From Geosiphon pyriformis (Eukaryota > Glomeromycota > Glomeromycetes > Archaeosporales > Geosiphonaceae), in the NCBI GenBank assembly GCA_016748015.1, contig JAAOMT010000762.1:62001-126000 (forward strand): a stretch of DNA of 64,000 nucleotides, in the 5' to 3' direction. Below are positions 44,975 through 55,655 of this stretch, one piece after another. Both the position numbers and the translations under genes were made by a program. The notes under the pieces are model-generated. The model saw only the letters and a program-made list of their open reading frames with translations. It was not told where the DNA came from and searched no databases. The first letter of the stretch is position 1. Each line of letters begins with the position of its first letter.

Positions 44975-45971
44975 TGTTATCAGTAGAATTTTAGCTATTA
45001 ATTAGCATGAAGTTACTCTTATAATTCCTATAATTAATTAGTATATTAATATCATTTCAAATTATCATTTATTATTTAATCAATTATCACATATCACAAT
45101 TCAATTAAAATAATCTAATTAGTATAACAGAAGTAGAATAATCAAATTACACAATACCCTGAACTTTGTAACATTCAAAAATTCACCAAAATTTACAGAA
45201 ATTCGCCGAAATTTATAAGAAATTCGCCGAAATTATGAATAGTTCACCCAAATTAATCAATAGTTCAGCAAAATAACTTGTAGTTCATTAAAATGTATTT
45301 TTAGTTCACCAAAATTTGAGCAAAAAGGAAAAGTGCAAGTTCATAGACTAGTACTACAACAAGTTGTATAAAAAAAAGAGCTTTTCTCTTCTGGAAAATG
45401 TATCTTACTTTAGATTTATTACTTAGAATCATTCCTACACACACAAAAAGAAATAAAATATTAAATAATTCGAAAAACCAATTTTTTTAAAATATTGCAC
45501 TTGGAAAATCTCCAAAAAACCCAACTAACGTTTTGAAATTGATTAGCTACCAATTTCAGTAAACTGTTAGTGACTCCAGGCCTGAATAGAAAACGTTTCT
45601 CTTGATAAAATCCTATTTCTTTTACATTTCTTTTATTTATTTTTTCTTTTCTTATTACAATCATTAGGGTAGCCTACAGACAAGATTCCTGTAGAAGAGT
45701 TGACTTTCACAGCAAAGTAACTACACATTTCTAGTGAGCTTCCAGACAAGCAATTTCTGGAGAAGAGTTGATGTTTACTACAATGTAACTACACAAAGCA
45801 ACTGGCATGGAATTGGCCATTCCACTTATAAGCCCAACAGTTCAAATTATAGGAGATAATTTGAAGATAAATTCAGTTATTGGAGGTTCAACTACTTCTA
45901 GAAAAACGTAAATTTGCAACCAACAGACAGTTACAACATTCAAAAAAAGAGACCAAAAACCTCTGGTAACA
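44975..45971 (+). repeat. 5' LTR of element G
   Basis: 997 bp, TGTTATCAGTAG ... CTCTGGTAACA. A seven-unit phased array lies at 45182-45314; the partner LTR has six, which gives most of the 23-bp length difference. Confidence 0.92.
45182..45314 (+). repeat. Phased TTCGCCGAAA array, 7 units
   Basis: Cores start at 45182, 45202, 45223, 45243, 45264, 45284 and 45305: spacing alternates 20 and 21 bp. Two units read TTCGCCGAAA exactly. Confidence 0.85.
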
Positions 45972-45973
45972 TT

Positions 45974-45986
45974 TGGTGCTTTCCCA
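45974..45986 (+). promoter_or_regulatory. Primer binding site of element G, overlapping the gag start
   Basis: TGGTGCTTTCCCA; the next bases complete ATG at 45986-45988, the likely gag start. E has the same layout. Confidence 0.65.
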
Positions 45987-48000
45987 TGGAAATAACACAG
46001 CAACAACAAATTCAAAGTGGCGACCACACCAGAGACAGCAACTCTAGAGTATTACCAGTCAATTTACACCCACTGCAAGCAAAGATTAAACATTCCAAAC
46101 AGAATCACAGTTGTCAAGAAATCAGTATACCAATACATTGAAAACTGTATCAACAATTATCTTTTTGGAAACTACAACATTTCAGAAGTTAGAAGCAACC
46201 TCTACAATAATTTAGTGCACTATTCACAATTGGGAACAGAAGACCTGAACAGTAAAACACTTATTACTTACTTCCAAGAACTTAATTTTAACATTATTGA
46301 GTATTGTGAAAAAAAATACCTAGTACAGTCTAAATACTTTTTTGACTTTGAATCAGAGACAGAAACAAGCAACAAAGGCAAACAAAGATTGAAGCAATAC
46401 TCAAGAACCACTCCAAACACTCCAACACTACAAAAGACACCTGCCAAACACTTGCAAACACCTGAACAAGGAACTAGTGTCAAATTACCACTTTCTATTA
46501 CACCATTTCCAATTTCACTTGTTCAACCACAAACACCAAATTCGCTACTCAACCACTTCTCCAGACCAGAAGATTTTCAGTCACCTAGAAACCCTACTTA
46601 ACAGCAGGAACCAATATCAACAAGTGCCAATATCATTGATTACTTACAGAAAAACGAAAGTAATCATTCAGAAAGCTTGGAAAGCAAAGAAACCAAATCA
46701 GAACCAGAAAAAATTACAGAAAACGAAGAAAAAATGGCAACTGCTTACATTGCAAAAATCCCAGAATTCACTGGTGAAGACAATAATACCAGTCCTCAAG
46801 AATGGCTTGACAAAGTTCAAAAAGCAGAAGATGCAAATGGTTGGATCACAGCAAAAATGCTCAAAGCAATTCCTTACTTTCTTCAAGAGACAGCAGAAGA
46901 ATGGTTTGAAAATTTAGAAGAATTATTTGAAAACTGGCAAGCATTCAAAGATGCTTTTCTACAACAATTTACCAAAAACAATACCTCTATTACTCTCAGA
47001 AACCACTTTCACAATATCAAACAAGAAACATCTAAAACTGTTATAACCTATCTTAGAAAATTTAACAAACTTCTCAGATAAATCTGACAATTAGAAACTA
47101 ATGACTACTATTCTGATGCTCAAATTCTGAATCAGTTTATAGCAGGGTTAAAAGACAAACTAATTAAGAAAGTCTGTTCACATGCTCCAGTAGACTTAGC
47201 AACTGCTATTAGACATGCAAAGAGCTATGAAATGGCAATGAAAGAAACAAATCACACCAAGCTTGTAAATCTTGCAATTGGAGAAACCAGCTTAGCAGCT
47301 GAAGAGAAGATAGACCAACTCACAAAAAAAGTTGAAAGCTACTTCACAAACCAACAATAACAGCAACAACAACCACAAAGATATCAACCCCCACAACGAT
47401 GCAACCAAAACAATTTTGGATTACCATCCAACAGCCAATCTCAAAATTGTCATTATTGTGGAATTCTAGAACACTGGAAACAAGATTGTAGGAAATTACA
47501 AAGAGACCAACAAAACAGAAGTAATTAACGTTACTCTTCACCACAACAATCCTATTACTAATCTCTACTACCAACCTATTATTCACCAAGACCACAAAAT
47601 CAAAACAGTTACTATCCACCAGCTCCACAACAAATTCAGCAATAATATCAGCAACCTTTACCAATTCAGCCATATTAGACACCACCCACTCAACAATATC
47701 AAGTACCAGCAAAAAGATTGGTTCAACAGAACCAATTCACACCCCAAAATCAATTGCAAAGTAACCACAACAGAATCAATTCAAATAACCAGTTGGTTCC
47801 CCGAAATTCTGATCAGCAAAGACCCAATTACTATCACACTCAACCCAGTTATCTTACAATACCAGAGGAATCGGATTTTCAACAAACTGCACTTTTTGAA
47901 GGTAAAGTTGCAGCACCAAGATCAAACCCTTCCAACCATACCATTTTACCAGCTTAAATTGCCCAAAATGCCAATCTGTCAGATATATTTCCATTCGAAT
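45986..48000 (+). pseudogene. gag of element G
   Basis: ATG at 45986 (MEITQQQQIQSGDH) then a +1 shift near 46017 into the frame that carries the rest. N-terminal HCKQRLNIPNRITVVKKSVY, linker with TTPNTPTLQKTP, acidic stretch, capsid (IAKIPEFTGEDNN, EWLDKVQKAED, EEWFENLEELFENWQAF), knuckle CHYCGILEHWKQDC at 47448-47489, Pro/Gln/Tyr-rich tail. Stops at 46600, about 47080, 47358, 47526 and 47563. From 46017 to 49826 gag, protease, Cys region and dUTPase share one frame, so the ancestor had no gag stop. Confidence 0.83.
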
Positions 48001-48450
48001 TTGAAGCAAATGAATCACCATTTCTGCTTAGTAATGCAGCAGTCAATAAACAGAAAGCAATTACTGCTATGTACACAGAAATTACAGTAGAAGGAAAACC
48101 CATTCACTTAATCTTAGATAGTAGATCGGCTGGAAGTATCATCACTTACCAGCTGATACAACAACTCAAATGAAACGTAGACAGACCAGCTCAAACAGTT
48201 ATTGTCACAGCTGATGATATAAAGAAGACTCCAGTAAGAGAAATTGATGATTTCCTCTTTACAATTGATGAAATCACCATTCCAGTTAAAGTTTTTATTA
48301 TGGATGCATCCCAATATCAAGCTTTAGTCAGAAATGATTGGCTTCTCAAGGCCAATGCAAACTTGAACTGGAAAACTCAAGAACTTAAAATCTCATACCA
48401 AGAACAATATACTATAGTACCTGCAACCTGTGGTACCTTTAACAAATGAT
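48001..48450 (+). pseudogene. Aspartic protease of element G
   Basis: IHLILDSRSAGSIITYQLIQQL with D-S-R at the active site, IIVTADD-type motif, QYQALVRNDWLLKANANLNW. A TGA at about 48171 and another at 48448 break it. Same frame as gag. Confidence 0.82.
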
Positions 48451-49250
48451 CAGAAAAAGCTCCAGTATTTGAATTTGAAGAAGAAAAGGAAATGCCACTC
48501 ACTGAAACCTACATGGCTCTTGGATCACCATCCAATTGGGCTGAGGAAACAGAACAAGAGATTTTCAAAGAATCAAGAGAATGGAAGAAAGTTAGATATT
48601 CCACACCAGAACCATGAAAAGAACCACCATACATTTCACTAAAATGCAAAGATTGCAAAAAGAAGCTTTCATCAATGAGAGCATGTATTTTTCCAGAAGA
48701 AAAATATGAAACTTGTACCTGTTACTTTTGCAAAGCATGCTATAGAGAACAATTTGGATCTCTAAAAAGAAGTGAAAAATAGAACAATACACCTTGTCTT
48801 ATATATGAAGATATGTTACCAGAAGAATGCAACTGGATTGATATTGCAATGAGAGGAGAAGTATGTGATCAAACATGTCAATATGCTCTATCAATTTCGG
48901 AAAAAGTCAGAAAAGGAACACTATTTGATGCAGCATACAACAGTGCTCTCAATAAACTTTACTACTATCCTCATGATACTGAAATAATTTTTGACTTAGC
49001 AATGGCATTGATCAATAGAGCCACCCAAGAAGATGTCCACCAAATGAAAGAAGCTGAATATATTGAGTATACCATAGAATTAGCTAGATTTAATTATGAA
49101 GATAAAGTAGAAACCAACCACCAAATTCCAAGCCACACATATCCAACCAAAGAAGCTCAAATTCAATGATTAGAGCAAATGAACATTTAATTGTGTGAAG
49201 AATGTGTTATGTCTTGTGATGACCAATGGTGTTTAGAATGTTATGCTCTT
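48451..49250 (+). pseudogene. Cysteine-rich region of element G
   Basis: CKDCKKKLSS ... C ... CYFCKACYREQFG, then a CL-type cluster (one Cys replaced), CDQTCQYAL, the helical MKEAEYIEYTIELARFNYED and CEEC ... C ... CLEC. Stops: 48615, 48779, and TGA 49167-49169 shared with E. The middle 48813-49169 is open for 118 codons. Confidence 0.65.
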
Positions 49251-49826
49251 AGCATTCTTCTGCCAAATGAGAATGATGAAAATGAAATCGAATTTAGAGT
49301 ATTTGAACTAGTAGAAAAACTACCAACCACCCCCATCTATCTTCTTGAAAAGCAATCACCTCTACAACTTAAATATTTTGACAATCATGGCCAAGGAATT
49401 AGACCAGAAAAAGCACACGAAATTGATGCTAAATATGACCTAAGATATCCAGGAAAAGATACTTTGGTTCTTCAACCAAAGTCCTTGACAAAAATCAATC
49501 TCAAAATTGCTCTTGAAATTCCACCAGGAGCAATGGTTCAAATTGCCTCCAGATTATCATTGGCGAGCAAAGGAATCAATATTAGAAGAAGAGTTATAGA
49601 TGCAAGATACACTGGAGACATTACCATCATGTTACAGAACAAGACAGACAAATCATTCAAAATTGAACATGCTGAAAAAATTGCTCAAGCAATTTACTTA
49701 CCCTTAATTAACATTTCGGAATTACAATCAGTAAACAACAGAGAACAATTGGGAAAAAGTGAAAGAGGAACTCAAGGTTTTGGTTCAACTGGACAATTTA
49801 CAGTTCCAGTAATATATAGCTCTTAA
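49251..49826 (+). pseudogene. dut: dUTPase domain of element G
   Basis: Best preserved dUTPase here: motif 1 EIDAKYDLRYPG, motif 2 ASRLSLASKGI, motif 3 RRVIDARYTGDI, motif 4 EKIAQAIYL, motif 5 RGTQGFGSTG (consensus). All five are in one open frame of 211 codons (49191-49826). A one-base insertion near 49812 ends the frame just after the domain. It lies between the Cys clusters and RT. Confidence 0.88.
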
Positions 49827-51641
49827 TACACAAAATGAATCTTACCAGATTCTTCAACTTCCTCAGCCAATTACCATTTCATCTTTTGGAGAACATCACA
49901 AAATTTATACTTGCTCAAAACCCACCACCACACAACAAATCTTTGAATCCAATGAACAAATCTGTTTGAAGCATGAAATCTCAATTCCAAACGTTTATAT
50001 TCCCAAAGAAATGAGAAAATTTCGAGTTACATTCTACAACTCTAATAATTACCCTATTGTTTTATTAAACAAACTAGAGATTGGAATCATACACAGCAAT
50101 ATTTTTCAAGATGAAAACCCTCAAATTGTCTCTAATTTCATCGAAATTGTAAGGCACACTTTACTCCCAAATCCAAATATTATTCCCACTACTGAAAACT
50201 ACTACTTTTTGGAAGAAAAACTCTCTCAAATCAACATGGGTTCCTTAGAATCTCAACAACAAAGACAATTGAAACAATTAATAGCTGAATTTGCAGATAT
50301 ATTTGCAAAAGACAACAATAACTTGGGAAAAACAGACATTGTTCAACATCAGATCCATACAGGAAATGCTTTACCAAAACGTTAACAAGCCTATCGAGTG
50401 CTACCTGCCAGCCACCAATTCATCAGAGAAAAGGTCCAAAAAATGCTCAATAATGGATTGATTCAACCATCAAGAAATTTTTGAGCCTCACCAGTAGTTT
50501 TAGTTAAAAAAAAAACGGAAAAATCAGATTCTGTGTTGATTATAGACAACTGAATAGTGTTACAATTGGAGATGTCTTCCCTCTTCCAAGAATTGATGAC
50601 ATGCTAGATGCTCTAGGAAAAGCCAAGTTCTTCTCAACTTTAGACTTGGAAAGTGGATACTGGCAAGTCGAAATGGACCCAAAAGACCAACCCAAAACAG
50701 CATTCACCACCCAAGGAGAAAATTATGAGTTCAATATTATGCTTTTTGGACTCTGTAATGCACCAGCAACATTCCAATGACTCATGGATGTTGTATATGA
50801 AAGACTCTTATGACAATTAATAGTTGTTTACCTAGATGACACTGATGTGTACTCACCAAGCTTTGAAGCCCATTTTATTCATCTGCGAGAAGTTTTTCAA
50901 CAATTATGGAAAGCAGGATTAAAGTTAAATATTAAGAAATGTCACTTTGGAAAAACAAGCTTAATTTTTCTTGGACACATTGTTAGCAAAGATAGAGTCA
51001 AACCAAACCCTAGAACAATTAGTGCTGTTAAAAACTTCCAAACCCCAAAAAATACCACAGAGCTATGAGAATTTGTGGGATTAGTCTCTTATTATTGAAA
51101 ATTCATCAAAGAATTCTCAAAAATTGCCAAACCACTCAATTATCTCACCAATAAAAATGTGCCATACAAATAGACTGAAGAACAACAAGAAGCATTCAAA
51201 ACTCTCAAAACAAAGCTGACAACAGTCCCAGTTCTTGCTTACCCAGACTTCAACAAACAATTTCAACTAGCCACTGATGCTTCACACATAGCATTTGGTG
51301 CCATCTTATCACAAGTAGATAAAAATGGACAAGAACAAGTTATTGTTTATGCTAGTAGGACACTCAAACCAACAAAACTAAAATACGGCTCAACTGAATT
51401 AGAAGCTACAGCAGTTATTTGGGCTCTTAAACATTTTCAACAATATCTGAAGAATGGAAAAAAATTTGACATAATAACAGACAACATTGGCCTCAAATGG
51501 CTCAATAAAAAGAAAACTGAACAAAGTGCCAAACAGTCTCAATGGAATGACTTCCTAGCAGACTACAAATATATTATACACCACAAACCAGGAAAACTAC
51601 ATACCAATGTTGATAGCCTTTCAAGAATGAAACAAGATTAA
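49827..51641 (+). pseudogene. RT-RNase H of element G
   Basis: Linker ISIPNVYIPKEMRKFRVTFYN, then RT: FCVDYRQLN, FSTLDLESGYWQVEMD, VVYLDDTDVYS (catalytic Asp pair intact), FLGHIVSKDRVK. RNase H: LATDASHIAFGAIL, VIVYASRTLK, ELEATAVIWALKHF, then HHKPGKLHTNVDSLSRMKQD* at 51639-51641. A run of A near 50510 shifts the frame, and TGA codons replace Trp or Arg at several sites. Confidence 0.86.
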
Positions 51642-51679
51642 TACCAACAACAATTCCACCACAACTTACCAACCTACCA

Positions 51680-53082
51680 ACAAAATAACCAAACAAGAAT
51701 AGATCCCAGAAATTACAGCAATCTTAAAAATTATTTGGAGACTCTTACCATACCAAAAAACTGATCTCCAAGTAAAAAACATCATTTACAACACCAATCA
51801 AAACAATATTTCATACACTAGAACAAAATCTATTATAAAAATCACAGAAACCCAAACCAACTACTCAGATTAGTACAAGAGAATAAAAAAGAAACAATTT
51901 TATATAACATGCACACAGATCCGTCTTCAGCACACTTGGGAAGAGATGGAACAATTCAAAGAACCCTTAAACATTATTTTTGGTCTTACATGCAAAAAGA
52001 CATTTGACAATATGTAGAATCTTGTGATAGTTGTCAAAGAAGAGAAGGAACTCACCCCACAGAACCTTTAAATCCAATCAAAGTTGGACAACCTTTTGAC
52101 AGAATTGGAATTGATTTAGTCAGACCATTACTTATCACAATTCAAGGAAATTATTATATTGCAGTTGCAGTGGATTATCTTACCAAATGGCCTGAAGCTA
52201 GAGCCATCTAAAGAGCAGATGCAAAATCAGTAGCAAATTTCATCTATGAAGACATTATCTGTGACATAGATGTCCAATTGAACTCTTATCTGATCAAGGA
52301 ACACATTTTGTGAACAACTTAATACAAGAAATTTGTGAACAATTCAATATTAAAAGACCTCTATCATCATCTTATTACTCTCAAACAAATGGACTTGTAA
52401 AATGTTTTAACAGAACATTGTGTGAATCTCTAGCCAAAGTCTCAACAGATTTTGAGCAGGAATGAGATATCTTTATTCCATTAGTGTTACTAGCATACAG
52501 AACACTAAAACAAAATACTACGAAACACACACCATTTGATCTTACTTATGGAAGGACAGCAACATTACCAATTAATTTCACAGTGGAAACATACCCAGTG
52601 CAACCAATCAATGAAGAAAACTTTCAAGAAACACTCCAAAGAAGAGCCTACACTTTTCTTAGTACACTGGAAGGAAAAAAAAGAATAGCAACAACTCATA
52701 TTGAACATTCCCAAGCTCAACAAAAAAAAGACATGACAACAAATTACCACCTATTACCAACAAATTTAGAGTTGGAAATAAAGTTTTCTTACACAGAACT
52801 AAGGCTGAAAAACAATGGAGTGAGAAATTTGAAAACAAATGGGATAGACCATTTTATATTCACGAAATTCTAGACAATGGATCATATAAGTTAAGACTTG
52901 ATGACAAAATATTAGCAAAAGTTGCACATGGAGACAGATTAAAACACTATTATTCCAGAAACAATTTTGAACCATTAATTCCACAAATTGGTACACATTC
53001 TTTTTTAATTAATCCTAAAGATATTCCCCGAAATTTAGAACCAATAATTATAATAAAACAACAACCAAACTTAAACTCTTAA
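51680..53082 (+). pseudogene. Integrase of element G
   Basis: The region aligned to the E ATG reads ATA (IDPRNYSNLKNYLETL). HHCC N-terminus (MHTDPSSAHLGRD ... CDSCQRR), core IGIDLVRPL, a deletion near 52270 shifting the LLSDQGTHF part, then the C-terminal segment VFLHRTKAEKQWSEKF ... GSYKLRLDDKIL, ending at TAA 53080-53082. Not translatable as it stands. Confidence 0.83.
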
Positions 53083-53213
53083 ATTTTACAATAACACAAA
53101 GACAAAAATAGTAAATAAATTACAAAAACACCCAAACCCAAAAACAAATAAAAACCCCATATCCCAAAAAATAATTTTCCTTATTTTTTTTTTTATAATT
53201 AGTCAATTTTATC

Positions 53214-53921
53214 ATGATTATTCCCCGAAATATTCAACAAATATCCCAAAAGTTAATGTTAGTCTTAAAAACACTTCTTGACTTATCCATAACGATTAAT
53301 AGAAGTCAAATTAATTACATTCAGAAAAAAACCACAGCCCCAGTAGCAAATCATTCACAGAACTATCACCTTTATAGAAGAAAAACAAGAAGTCACTCTG
53401 AAAATAGATTACCAAGACTTTTGAAGCAAACACTAGAAAAAAATCTTTTAATTGCCCCTATTGACATTTCACCAAATGCTACAATACAACAAAAACTTTT
53501 ACTACTTCTCAATAAACAGAACAATGAACACACCCCTATCTATAAATACTTTCACATTGGAAAAACACTTTATGAACGAAAACTGGAACTTGAAGCAACA
53601 AATCTCACTCCTGAAGCTATACAAAAACAAATTCACAATGAATTCAAAACAGCAGCTGGACCAACAAACACTTGCTACAAACTTAGAGCAGCTTTTAGAC
53701 TCTATGACTTGTTTAATACTTGTGAAAATGTTCTACAAAATCCAATACTGCAACCAATAAAAGTTCAATACATTGGCAAACTCACAGAACTGAAATTTCA
53801 ACAATTTTCAGACCAGATTACTTCAATTATTTTGGATCACTATCTCAATATTACAGATAGTGCTTGGACTTTGACGAAGCTCAGTCTTGAAGAGGAGATT
53901 ATGTTACCAGTAGAATTTTAG
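53214..53921 (+). CDS. ORF3 of element G, intact, unknown function
   Basis: 235 codons, uninterrupted, ATG at 53214 (MIIPRNIQQISQKLMLVLKT). N-terminal third: short helix, then basic Arg/Lys patches (YRRKTRSHSENRLPRLLK). Middle: DISPNATIQQKLLLLLNKQNNE, YIYKYF-like HIGKTLYERKLELEA. C-terminal: YKLRAAFRLYDLFNTCENV, KVQYIGKLTELKFQQFSDQI, ILDHYLNITDSAWTLTKLSLEEE. No Cys motif, signal peptide or membrane span. The stop at 53919-53921 is 20 nt inside the LTR. It has the same place and a similar plan as ORF3 of B and I (an -NxTI-x-LxxIL- motif is shared), but homology is inferred only. Confidence 0.75.
   Translation: MIIPRNIQQISQKLMLVLKTLLDLSITINRSQINYIQKKTTAPVANHSQNYHLYRRKTRSHSENRLPRLLKQTLEKNLLIAPIDISPNATIQQKLLLLLNKQNNEHTPIYKYFHIGKTLYERKLELEATNLTPEAIQKQIHNEFKTAAGPTNTCYKLRAAFRLYDLFNTCENVLQNPILQPIKVQYIGKLTELKFQQFSDQITSIILDHYLNITDSAWTLTKLSLEEEIMLPVEF
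53888..53901 (+). promoter_or_regulatory. Polypurine tract of element G
   Basis: GAAGAGGAGATTA before the 3' LTR, inside ORF3 codons EEEIM. Confidence 0.68.
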
Positions 53922-54875
53922 CTATTAATTAGCATGAAGTTACTCTTATAATTCCTATAATTAATTAGTATATTAATATTATTTCAAATTATCATTTATT
54001 ATTTAATCAATTATCACATATTACGATTCAATTAAAATAATCTAATTAGTATAACAGAAGTAGGATGATCAAATTACACAATACTCTGAACTTTATAACA
54101 TTCAAAAATTTGCCAAAATTTACAGAAATTCACCGAAATTATGAATAGTTCATCCAAATTAATTAATAGTTCAGCAAAATAACTTGTAGTTCATTAAAAT
54201 GTATCTTTAGTTTGCCGTAATTTGAGCAAAGAGGAAAAGTGCAAGTTCATAGACTAGTACTATAACAAGTTGTATAAAAAGAAGAGCTTTCTCTTCTGGA
54301 AAATATATCTTACTTTAGATTTATTACTTAGAACCATTTCTACATACACAAAAAGAAATAAAATATTAAATAATTCGAAAAACCAATTTTTTTAAAATAT
54401 TGCACTTGAAAAATCTCCAAAAAACCCAATTAACGTTTTGAAATTGATTAGCTACCAATTTCAGTAAACTGTTAGTGACTCCAGGCCTGAATAGAAAACG
54501 TTTCCCTTGATAAAATCCTATTTCTTTTATATTTCTTTTATTTTTTTTTTTTTTCTTATTACAATCATTAGGGTAGCCTACAGACGAGATTCCTGTAGAA
54601 GAATTGACTTTTACAGCAAAGTAACTACACATTTCTAGTGAGCTTCCAGATGAGCAATTTCTAGGGAAGAGTTGACATTTACTACAATGTAACTATACAA
54701 AGCAACTGGCATGGAATTGGCCATTCCACTTATAAACCCAACAGTTCAAATTATAGGAGATAATTTGAAGATAAATTCAGTTATTGAAGGTTCAACTACT
54801 TCTAGAAAAATGTGAATTTGCAACCAACAGACAGTTACAACATTCAAGAAAAGAGACCAAAAACCTCCAGTAACA
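53902..54875 (+). repeat. 3' LTR of element G
   Basis: 974 bp, TGTTACCAGTAG ... CTCCAGTAACA, followed by GTGG. Six-unit array at 54109-54220. Confidence 0.92.
54109..54220 (+). repeat. Phased TTCACCGAAA-type array, 6 units
   Basis: Cores start at 54109, 54129, 54149, 54170, 54190 and 54211. One unit of the partner LTR is missing. Confidence 0.82.
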
Positions 54876-55655
54876 GTGGTTATGATAGTGGCTCATGGAC
54901 AGAGTATGAACTTGTCCAGCCACTGGTAACTTGATGGATGTTGGTGGTTGGTTCAAGTGACTCTTTTTTTTTCCTTTTCCTTTCTCCTCTCAGTTTATGG
55001 TTGGCATTAGTTCGCTTTTGTTGTTGTTAGTCCAAGCATTGATGGTGACTTCCCAAGTAGGTTTTTCTTTTTGCTTTTCTTTTTCATTATTGTTGTCATT
55101 GTCCCAGGCAAGTATTGGCAGTAGTTTATTGTGGTCGATGTCTACTTATGAGACTTAATATGCTTTCCAAATGGGTTTCTCTTTTTCTTCTTTTAGTTCT
55201 ATTAATAGTTTCTTTCTTGAAGGAGCTTTGAAGTGCTTACACGTAGTTGGAGTTCTAATGTGTTGGCCATTCTGGCTAAGCTGGAGTTCTTGCGTGGTCC
55301 AGTCTAGGATGGCATTGGTTTTGGACAGCCAATCATTCCCAACCAAAGCTTGGTATTGGGTGGCTTTTATAACCAATATCTTAATGGGTGTGATAAGGCC
55401 ACTAATTTCAAATGGGAAGTTGTCAATTTTGCTGATTGGGGTTTTGGTTGCTCCATCAGCAGTGATAATTCTCACACTGGCAGCTTGGTTAACTCTGCGA
55501 CCTAATTGGTCCATGAGTTGCCGTGTGATGATGCTGCCAGCTGATCCACTATCTAGGATCAGCTTAATGGGGTGACCATTGACTTTCGCATCAGTGTATA
55601 TAGTGGTGATGAGTTTTTTCTTAAGTGCAGCTCCACTAAATAATGGTGTTGTCAA
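54876..55655 (-). pseudogene. Aspartic protease of element D and downstream linker
   Basis: Open for 166 codons (55655-55155): LILDSGSAGSIITRQLMDQLGRR, IITADGATKTPISKIDNFPF, QYQALVGNDWLSKTNAILDW. The D-S-G active site is intact, the only one in the window. After a stop at 55155 the linker (about 54880-55150) is degraded and ends at element G. The Cys clusters continue beyond G at 44974. Confidence 0.86.

Larger units (their letters stand above)
44975..54875 (+). mobile_element. Ty3/gypsy element G with dUTPase, full length, nested in D
   Basis: 9901 bp, LTRs 44975-45971 and 53902-54875, perfect GTGG duplication (44971-44974 and 54876-54879). Gene order as in E. ORF3 is intact and dUTPase motif 5 is intact, so this is among the better preserved copies, though gag, protease, RT and integrase all carry stops or shifts. 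Confidence 0.92.

Noticed and set aside
45182-45314. TTCnnnGAA motifs as heat shock elements
   Set aside because: Canonical HSE has TTC and GAA separated by two bases; here the spacing is three and the 20-bp period is different.
53214-53921. Envelope gene making G a retrovirus-like element
   Set aside because: No signal peptide, transmembrane anchor, Cys pattern or furin-like site is visible in ORF3.
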